Source of the DNA: Nitrospirota bacterium
Lineage (GTDB): Bacteria > Nitrospirota > Nitrospiria > Nitrospirales > Nitrospiraceae
Direction of reading: 5' to 3'
Assembly: GCA_020028595.1 (NCBI GenBank)
Contig: JAIBHQ010000092.1
Location: 1-5,058 of the forward strand
DNA: 5,058 nt
Part shown: one piece after another, positions 1 to 4,495 of the stretch
Layout: each line of letters starts with the position of its first letter
Position numbering within the stretch: the stretch's first letter is position 1
The notes under the pieces: generated by a model
Database searches by the model: none
Told to the model about the DNA's origin: nothing
What the model saw: the letters and a program-made list of their open reading frames with translations, nothing else
Translations under genes and position numbers: made by a program

Positions 1-347
1 TCTACGCCGGCGCGATCCTCGTGCTCTACCTGTTCGTCCTCATGCTTCTCAATCTGAAGAGCGACGAGCGCTACCTGCACACCAGGTATGCCGTCATGCT
101 GTTTGCGGGCGTGGCGGTCTGCGGCGAGCTGTTGTTGCTGTTCCTGCGGTCGCCGTTCCACGGCGCGAAGGGCGACGCGCCGGCTTCGGCGGTGTTGAAG
201 GAAGGGGACAGCTACGCGGTCGGGATCAAAATGTTCAGCGAATATCTGCTGCCGTTTGAAATCGTCGGCGTGTTCCTGCTGGGCGCGATCATCGGGGCAA
301 TCGTCCTGGCCAAGACGCCGACGGCGGCGGATATGGACCAGGAGTGA
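1..347 (+). CDS. nuoJ: NADH-quinone oxidoreductase subunit J (NuoJ), 5' end outside the window
   Basis: This is the C-terminal ~114 residues of NuoJ, a membrane subunit of complex I that sits between the quinone-reducing arm and the antiporter-like pumps and helps couple the two. The first whole codon is at position 3 and the frame is open to the window edge. The opening residues YAGAILVLYLFVLMLLNL match the conserved third membrane helix of the family; the first Tyr aligns with Y59 of E. coli NuoJ, so about 58 residues are missing. Two further hydrophobic helices follow, the last containing the typical MFSEYLLPFEIVGVFLL stretch with its conserved Glu. The gene ends in tandem TGA TGA stops (345-350). 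A GTG at position 21 lies inside the helix and is not the real start. It is followed by an 88-bp repeat-filled spacer and then nuoK, the usual nuo order. Identification is firm. Confidence 0.95.
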   Translation, partial: YAGAILVLYLFVLMLLNLKSDERYLHTRYAVMLFAGVAVCGELLLLFLRSPFHGAKGDAPASAVLKEGDSYAVGIKMFSEYLLPFEIVGVFLLGAIIGAIVLAKTPTAADMDQE

Positions 348-355
348 TGACGCAG

Positions 356-419
356 TCAGCCGTCAGCAATCAGCTGTCAGCATTTGGTCTGAAGCTGATC
401 GCTGAATGCTGATACCTGA
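356..419. repeat. Inverted heptad array (TCAGCNN x4 / GCTGANN x4)
   Basis: TCAGC occurs at 356, 363, 370 and 377, exactly every 7 bp, with two variable bases between copies. After a 12-nt gap, GCTGA occurs at 394, 401 and 408, with a degenerate CCTGA at 415, again every 7 bp. The two 26-bp arms (356-381 and 394-419) are reverse complements at 20 of 26 positions by hand alignment, so the transcript could fold into a long imperfect hairpin. It has no following T-run and so is not a classical terminator. I infer a dispersed intergenic repeat; its role is unknown. Confidence 0.85.
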
Positions 420-425
420 GAGCTT
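394..425 (+). repeat. Dispersed GCTGANN element, copy 1 (upstream of nuoK)
   Basis: This 32-bp segment is the right arm of the spacer hairpin plus its end CTGAGAGCTT. It matches 2822-2853, upstream of nuoM1, at 27 of 32 positions without gaps and in the same orientation. Both copies end in the identical ten bases CTGAGAGCTT a few bases before a start codon (10 nt here). Confidence 0.85.
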
Positions 426-429
426 AGGG
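426..429 (+). promoter_or_regulatory. Ribosome binding site of nuoK
   Basis: AGGG lies 6 nt before the ATG at 436, directly after the repeat element. It supports that start, which also gives a NuoK of the usual 100 residues. Confidence 0.6.
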
Positions 430-435
430 TAATTA

Positions 436-738
436 ATGGTTCCATTAAGCGCATACGTCGCCGTCAGCGCGATCCTGTTCGTCACCGGTCTGGTCGGCGT
501 GCTGATCCGCCGGAACTTCATCATCGTATTGATGTCGGTGGAGATCATGTTGAACGCCGCCAATATCAATCTCGTGGCCTTCTCGCATTACCTGGAGTCC
601 ATGGCGGGTCAGATCATCGCGCTGTTCGTGATCGCGATCGCCGCCGGCGAAGCGGCGGTGGGGCTGGCCATCATCATCGTGGTCTTCCGGGGAAAAATCT
701 CCACCAATGTGGACGAAATGAATCTTTTGAAGTGGTAA
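436..738 (+). CDS. nuoK: NADH-quinone oxidoreductase subunit K (NuoK)
   Basis: NuoK is a small three-helix membrane subunit of complex I, related to the MrpC antiporter subunit, which lies between NuoJ/NuoA and NuoN and contributes to the proton path. The 100-residue length is that of the family. Helices cover roughly residues 3-24, 28-50 and 58-84. The two buried glutamates essential in E. coli are at the same numbers here: E36 in SVEIMLNAANIN and E72 in AAGEAAVGLAIIIVVF. The arginine pair R25-R26 follows helix 1, as is typical. The start ATG has AGGG 6 nt upstream. The stop TAA (736-738) is separated from the GTG start of nuoL by one base, so the two genes are probably translationally coupled. 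Nothing in the protein looks degraded. Identification is firm. Confidence 0.97.
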   Translation: MVPLSAYVAVSAILFVTGLVGVLIRRNFIIVLMSVEIMLNAANINLVAFSHYLESMAGQIIALFVIAIAAGEAAVGLAIIIVVFRGKISTNVDEMNLLKW

Positions 739-739
739 C

Positions 740-2740
740 GTGACCGACTTATTGATCCTCGCCATCCCGGTGTTCCCTCTCGTGGCCTTCCTGCTCAACG
801 GCCTGCTGGGAAGCCGCTATTCGCATGACATTGCCGGCCGCATCGCCTGCAGTTCGGTCGGGCTGGCCTTTGCCGCCGCACTGGCGGTCTTTGCCGATCA
901 GCTCCAAACCGGGGTGGTGCGGGAAGTCGTCGCCTACCGGTGGATCTTCGGCGGCGAGCTGAACATCAACCTCGCCTTCCTGATCGACCCGCTCAGTTGC
1001 ATCATGCTGCTCGTCGTGACCGGCGTCGGCCTCCTGATTCATCTCTACTCCATCGGCTACATGCACGGCGAAGAAGGATTCACGCGGTTCTTCACCTACA
1101 TGAACCTGTTCATGGTCTCGATGCTGCTGCTCGTCATGGGCAACAACTACCTAGTGCTGTTCATCGGATGGGAAGGCGTGGGGCTCTGTTCCTATCTCCT
1201 GATCGGCTACTACTACGACAAGGTGTCGGCGGCCAAGGCGGCGACCAAAGCCTTCGTGGTCAACCGGATCGGCGATGCCGGCTTCCTGCTGGCAATCTTT
1301 CTCGTGTTCTACAACTTCGGCACACTGGACTACACGCAGGTGTTTGCGCACGCGGGCCAGTTGTCCCCCAAGATGGCGACGGCCATTGCGCTCTGCCTGC
1401 TGGTCGGGGCGATCGGCAAGTCCGCGCAGCTTCCCCTCTACACCTGGCTGCCGGACGCGATGGAAGGCCCCACGCCGGTCAGCGCGCTCATCCATGCCGC
1501 GACGATGGTGACGGCCGGCGTCTATATGATCGTCCGCAACCATGCCATTTACGACCTGTCGCCGGTGGCCATGACGACCGTCGCCGTTGTCGGCGGGACG
1601 ACGGCGCTCTTTGCCGCGACGATCGGCCTCGTGCAGACCGACATCAAGCGGGTACTGGCCTATTCGACGGTCAGCCAGCTCGGTTACATGTTTCTGGGTT
1701 GCGGAATCGGCGCCTATACGGCCGCGATTTTCCATCTCATGACCCACGCGTTCTTCAAGGCGCTGCTGTTCCTGTCCGCCGGCTCCGTGATTCACGCGTT
1801 GGGAGGCGAGCAGGACATCCGCAAGATGGGCGCGCTGAGGAAAAAAATTCCCTGGACGCACGCGGTCTTTTTGATCGGCACGCTGGCCATCGCGGGCATC
1901 TTCCCGCTGGCCGGGTTTTGGAGCAAGGACGAGATCATGGCGCACGCCTTCGTCCACCATCACTATGTGCTCTATGCGATGGCGGCAACCGGCGCCCTGC
2001 TGACCTCCTTTTATATGTTCCGGCTGACGTACCTGACCTTCTACGGCCGCTCGCGCATGGATCACCATACGGCCGAGCATGTGCATGAATCGCCGATGAT
2101 CATGATCGGTCCGCTCGTGGTACTCGCGGGACTGTCCGTGGTCGGCGGCTTCCCCGGCGTGCCGCCGGAGAACGGCTGGTTCCATCATTTCCTCCATCCC
2201 TCGGTGGCGGCAGGCGTCGCGGAAGAGCACGGCGTCAGCCTCGGTCTGGTGGTCAGCCTCATGGGCGTGGCGACCGTGATTGCGCTGGCTGGCTGGGGGC
2301 TTGCGCACTACCTCTATAGCGTCCGGCCGGAGGCGGCGAACCGGTGGGCGGGCAAGGCGCCGGCGGTCTACACGACGTTGCTCAATAAATACTACGTGGA
2401 TGAACTGTACGATCTGCTCTTTGTCGAGCCGACGAAGAAGTTGGGGCAGGCCTGGGACTGGTTTGACCGGACGATCATCGACGGCATCGTGCGCGGGGTC
2501 GGTGAGTTTACGGAAGACAGTGCGTGGCTCATCACGTGGATCGAAAAACACGTGATTTACGCCGGGCTGAACGTCATCGGCTACTCCAATCACCTGGCTG
2601 CGCGTGTCTGGCGCAAACTGCAGAGCGGGATGGTCCACCATTACGCAGCCATCATCGTGGCCGGACTCTTCATCCTGGTGCATCTGGTCGTGGTCTGGTG
2701 GACGACCGGTTCGATGGGATTCGGGGTGGCGTTGAAGTAG
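740..2740 (+). CDS. nuoL: NADH-quinone oxidoreductase subunit L (NuoL) with extended lateral helix
   Basis: NuoL is the distal antiporter-like proton pump of complex I and carries the C-terminal lateral helix that runs along the other pumps. The 666 residues compare with 613 in E. coli. The usual pumping residues are visible: E145 in GWEGVGLCSYLLIGYYY, K227 in GAIGKSAQLPLYTWLPDAM, H252 in IHAATMVTAGVYM, H332 and H336 around K340 in HAFFKALLFL, and K396-D397 in FWSKDEI. The lateral-helix region starts near NKYYVDELYDLLF (549-561), and the last membrane helix starts near residue 632. The distance between them is about 26-29 residues longer than in ordinary NuoL, which fits a complex with one extra NuoM. 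The start is GTG, 1 nt after nuoK, with only a weak GAAG (729-732) upstream; the resulting N-terminus MTDLLILAIPVFPLVAFLLN is typical of NuoL. A 119-bp repeat-rich spacer follows. Confidence 0.97.
   Translation: MTDLLILAIPVFPLVAFLLNGLLGSRYSHDIAGRIACSSVGLAFAAALAVFADQLQTGVVREVVAYRWIFGGELNINLAFLIDPLSCIMLLVVTGVGLLIHLYSIGYMHGEEGFTRFFTYMNLFMVSMLLLVMGNNYLVLFIGWEGVGLCSYLLIGYYYDKVSAAKAATKAFVVNRIGDAGFLLAIFLVFYNFGTLDYTQVFAHAGQLSPKMATAIALCLLVGAIGKSAQLPLYTWLPDAMEGPTPVSALIHAATMVTAGVYMIVRNHAIYDLSPVAMTTVAVVGGTTALFAATIGLVQTDIKRVLAYSTVSQLGYMFLGCGIGAYTAAIFHLMTHAFFKALLFLSAGSVIHALGGEQDIRKMGALRKKIPWTHAVFLIGTLAIAGIFPLAGFWSKDEIMAHAFVHHHYVLYAMAATGALLTSFYMFRLTYLTFYGRSRMDHHTAEHVHESPMIMIGPLVVLAGLSVVGGFPGVPPENGWFHHFLHPSVAAGVAEEHGVSLGLVVSLMGVATVIALAGWGLAHYLYSVRPEAANRWAGKAPAVYTTLLNKYYVDELYDLLFVEPTKKLGQAWDWFDRTIIDGIVRGVGEFTEDSAWLITWIEKHVIYAGLNVIGYSNHLAARVWRKLQSGMVHHYAAIIVAGLFILVHLVVVWWTTGSMGFGVALK
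2387..2635 (+). other. NuoL lateral helix (HL) segment with ~26-residue insertion
   Basis: This part of nuoL codes for residues 550-632. It begins with YYVDELYDLLF and a DRTIIDGIVRGVG motif common in bacterial NuoL, and ends at RKLQSGMVHHYA before the last membrane helix. From the IDG motif to the QSG motif I count about 46 residues. Ordinary NuoL proteins that carry the same two landmarks have about 20, as recalled from the family. The extra part lies roughly in residues 585-617 and is amphipathic (TEDSAWLITWIEKHVIYAGL). Alignment was by eye, so the borders are approximate. Confidence 0.75.
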
Positions 2741-2743
2741 GGC

Positions 2744-2816
2744 GCGAGACGGGCGTGAAAAGCGCGAAACGCGAGACTTGCGAGTCTCGCATTCTTGCGC
2801 GTCCCGCGTTTCTCGC
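2744..2816. repeat. GCGAGAC-type palindromic array with central stem-loop
   Basis: The centre is a perfect 8-bp inverted repeat, GCGAGACT (2771-2778) and AGTCTCGC (2783-2790), around a TGCG loop. On the left lie GCGAAAC (2764-2770, directly abutting the central GCGAGAC) and another GCGAGAC (2744-2750). On the right are reverse-complement relatives GTCTCGC (2784-2790), GTCCCGC (2801-2807) and TTCTCGC (2810-2816). The array is thus built from about 7-bp units on both arms, with some slips in spacing. The stem is followed by ATTCTTGCG rather than a T-run, so a Rho-independent terminator is unlikely. An mRNA-stabilising or processing hairpin is possible but unproven. Confidence 0.8.
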
Positions 2817-2821
2817 AGAAG

Positions 2822-2853
2822 GCTGATTGCTGAAGGCTGACCGCTGAGAGCTT
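2822..2853 (+). repeat. Dispersed GCTGANN element, copy 2 (upstream of nuoM1)
   Basis: GCTGA occurs at 2822, 2829, 2836 and 2843, exactly every 7 bp, followed by GAGCTT. It is 27/32 identical to 394-425 and has the same orientation relative to the downstream gene. Unlike copy 1 it has no TCAGC arm opposite it; the GCGAGAC palindrome takes that place. The end of the element is 6 nt from the nuoM1 ATG, so its GAGAG (2846-2850) may act as part of the ribosome binding site. Confidence 0.85.
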
Positions 2854-2859
2854 GAAGAG

Positions 2860-4491
2860 ATGATGCAAGAACTCACATACGCGTTCCCCATCCTCTCCTG
2901 GCTGGTGTTCCTGCCGCTGATCGGCGCGCTCATCATCTGGGTGCTGGAAGACCAGGACCTGATCAGGAAGTCCGCGCTGGGCATTTCGGCGCTCCAACTG
3001 GCACTGGCGGCACTCGTGTTCAAGGATTTTGTGCCGGAGTCGCCGGCCATGCAGTTCACCGAGCGGCTGGCGTGGATTCCCGCGCTTGGCATCAACTATC
3101 ACCTGGCGGTGGACGGCATCAGTGTCCTCTTCGTCGGGCTGACGGCGTTCCTGATGATCCTGGTCGTGCTCTACTCCTGGGATACGGTCCGTGTCCGGAT
3201 CAAGGAATATTACATCGCGCTCCTGGCGCTCGAGACGACCATCGTCGGCATTTTCGTCTCGCTCGATCTCATCCTCTTTTTCGTCTTCTGGGAATTGATG
3301 CTGATCCCGAGCTATTTCCTCATCAAGCTCTGGGGAGGCGGGGCGGAGCGGCAGTACGCGGCGCTCAAGTACGTGCTCTATACGCTCCTCGGCAGCGTGT
3401 TCATGCTGGTCGGGATCGTGCTGCTCAATTTAAACTACCATGATTGGGCCGTGGCGCATGCCGTTCAGCCGGCCTACTCGTTCGATTTCCTCGATCTGCT
3501 CGCGGTGCCCATTCCGCCCGATCAGCAGCTTCTGATGTTCTGGCTGATCTTCCTCGGGCTGGCCTTCAAGGCGCCGATGTTCCCGTTCCATACGTGGCTG
3601 CCCGACGCGCTGGTGGAAGGGCCGATCGGGATGTCCGTCGTGCTGGCGGGCCTGAAGCTGGGCACCTACGGCTTCATGCGATTCAGCCTGCCGCTGCTGC
3701 CGGACGCCTCGACCGACAGCCGTGTCGTGATGACGCTCATGACGCTGGCGCTGGTGGGCATTCTCTATGGCGCGATCGTCGCGCTGATCCAGCCGGACTT
3801 CCGGCGCCTGCTGGCCTTCAGCAGCATCAGTCACCTGGGATTCGTCGTGCTGGGCATCTTCGCGCTGAATTTCCAGGGCCTGCAGGGCAGCCTGCTGACC
3901 ATGATCAATCTGGGGTTCAGCACGGCCGGCCTCTTTTTTGTCTCCGGGTTTCTGTACGTCCGCCGGCACAGCACCGATCTCTCGGCCTTCGGCGGCGCGG
4001 CCAAGCAGGTCCCGCTGTTGGCGACGTTCTTATTGATCATCGGGCTGGCGTCGATCGGATTGCCCGGCACCAACGGATTCGTGGGCGAGTTCCTCATCCT
4101 ATTAGGCACGTTCCAGGCCTACTGGCTCTTCGGCGTCTTCGCGGTCACAGGCGTGATTTTCGGCGCGGCCTATTTCCTCTGGTACTACGAGCGGGCGATG
4201 TTCGGGCCGCTGTCGCCGAATTTTCCCCGCACGATCGCGGATCTCAACGCGCGCGAGATGATCATTGCCGTCTCCCTGTGCATCATGATTTTCTGGATCG
4301 GGCTCTACCCCTCGCCGTTTTTACGGATGATGAACGGGTCCATTCAAGCGCTGACAGAACGGTTGGAGAGGGGGACAGTCGCAACCGCGCAGCGTTCGCC
4401 AGGTTCGAAGTTCGACGTTCGACGCGTTGAATCAGGAAACACAACGCCAACATCCCCAACCTCGAACCTCGAACCTCGAACCGGAATTTAG
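2860..4491 (+). CDS. nuoM: NADH-quinone oxidoreductase subunit M, first copy (NuoM1)
   Basis: NuoM is an antiporter-like proton-pumping subunit in the membrane arm of complex I. This 543-residue copy has the usual 14-helix pattern up to about residue 490. Key residues are present: D85 in HLAVDGIS, E145 in FWELMLIPSYFLIKLWGG, K237 in LAFKAPMFPFHTWLPDA, K266 in LAGLKLGTYGFMRF, H325 in SSISHLGF and E410 in GFVGEFLILLG. One usual residue differs: the His of the helix-11 motif MI(N/A)HG (E. coli H348) is Leu351 here. After about residue 504 the protein continues with ~39 polar residues rich in Ser, Thr, Pro and Arg; most of these come from a 7-bp repeat palindrome (4402-4482) and look acquired. 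Two ATG codons in tandem (2860, 2863) could serve as start. GAAGAG touches the first and is 3 nt from the second, so the choice stays open. A second nuoM follows 4 nt after the stop. Confidence 0.96.
   Translation: MMQELTYAFPILSWLVFLPLIGALIIWVLEDQDLIRKSALGISALQLALAALVFKDFVPESPAMQFTERLAWIPALGINYHLAVDGISVLFVGLTAFLMILVVLYSWDTVRVRIKEYYIALLALETTIVGIFVSLDLILFFVFWELMLIPSYFLIKLWGGGAERQYAALKYVLYTLLGSVFMLVGIVLLNLNYHDWAVAHAVQPAYSFDFLDLLAVPIPPDQQLLMFWLIFLGLAFKAPMFPFHTWLPDALVEGPIGMSVVLAGLKLGTYGFMRFSLPLLPDASTDSRVVMTLMTLALVGILYGAIVALIQPDFRRLLAFSSISHLGFVVLGIFALNFQGLQGSLLTMINLGFSTAGLFFVSGFLYVRRHSTDLSAFGGAAKQVPLLATFLLIIGLASIGLPGTNGFVGEFLILLGTFQAYWLFGVFAVTGVIFGAAYFLWYYERAMFGPLSPNFPRTIADLNAREMIIAVSLCIMIFWIGLYPSPFLRMMNGSIQALTERLERGTVATAQRSPGSKFDVRRVESGNTTPTSPTSNLEPRTGI
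4402..4482. repeat. Inverted heptad array (TTCGANN x3 / TCGAACC x3) inside the end of nuoM1
   Basis: TTCGA occurs at 4404, 4411 and 4418, a 7-bp period. After a non-repeated stretch of about 39 bp, the exact heptamer TCGAACC occurs three times in tandem (4462-4482), preceded by a degenerate CCCAACC. The left arm GGTTCGA and the right arm TCGAACC are reverse complements, so the arms can pair imperfectly. The array lies in frame in the end of nuoM1 and ends 6 bp before its stop codon (4489-4491). The core sequence differs from the other two arrays, but the period and layout are the same. Confidence 0.85.
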
Positions 4492-4493
4492 GG
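4490..4493 (+). promoter_or_regulatory. Probable ribosome binding site of nuoM2, overlapping the nuoM1 stop
   Basis: AGGG overlaps the TAG stop of nuoM1 and lies only 2 nt before the ATG at 4496. The spacing is short, so translation of nuoM2 probably leans on ribosomes terminating on nuoM1. The same TTAGGGT string precedes nuoK (424-430), there with better spacing. Confidence 0.4.
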
Positions 4494-4495
4494 TT

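Larger units (their letters stand above)
348..435 (+). other. nuoJ-nuoK spacer filled by a 7-bp repeat array
   Basis: This 88-bp spacer is long for neighbouring nuo genes. It holds no credible gene. Almost all of it is taken up by an inverted array of TCAGCNN and GCTGANN heptads (356-419), followed by the nuoK ribosome binding site. No promoter is recognisable and there is no T-run after the hairpin, so read-through from nuoJ to nuoK is the simplest expectation. Confidence 0.8.
2741..2859 (+). other. nuoL-nuoM1 spacer with two repeat arrays
   Basis: This 119-bp spacer holds no gene. Its first part (2744-2816) is a GCGAGAC-type palindromic array, and its second part (2822-2853) is a GCTGANN heptad array. 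The last six bases before the nuoM1 ATG are GAAGAG. I see no promoter boxes and no T-run. Confidence 0.8.

Noticed and set aside
356..419. CRISPR array or integron attC site
   Set aside because: Units are only 7 bp with 2-bp gaps, with no spacer-sized intervals, no cas genes, no integrase and no attC core sites.
940..2088. Open frame of 382 codons on the + strand, overlapping nuoL in another frame
   Set aside because: The product is Arg/His/Pro-rich without known motifs, and it lies wholly inside nuoL. It is a GC-driven shadow frame.
1151..2683. Long open frame of 510 codons on the - strand, opposite nuoL
   Set aside because: Its translation is rich in Arg, His, Asp, Glu and Gln with no recognisable domain, as expected from the antisense of a GC-rich membrane-protein gene. 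The + strand NuoL is unmistakable.
2771..2790. Rho-independent terminator between nuoL and nuoM1
   Set aside because: The stem-loop is real, but it is followed by ATTCTTGCG and not by a T-run, and essential complex I genes continue downstream.
2641..3102. Open frame on the - strand spanning the nuoL-nuoM1 spacer
   Set aside because: It crosses the repeat arrays and the antisense of two real genes. There is no recognisable domain and no ribosome binding site evidence.
3444..4430. Open frame of 328 codons on the + strand inside nuoM1
   Set aside because: Same reason: low-complexity Arg/Ala/Gly-rich product in a shifted frame of a clear NuoM gene.
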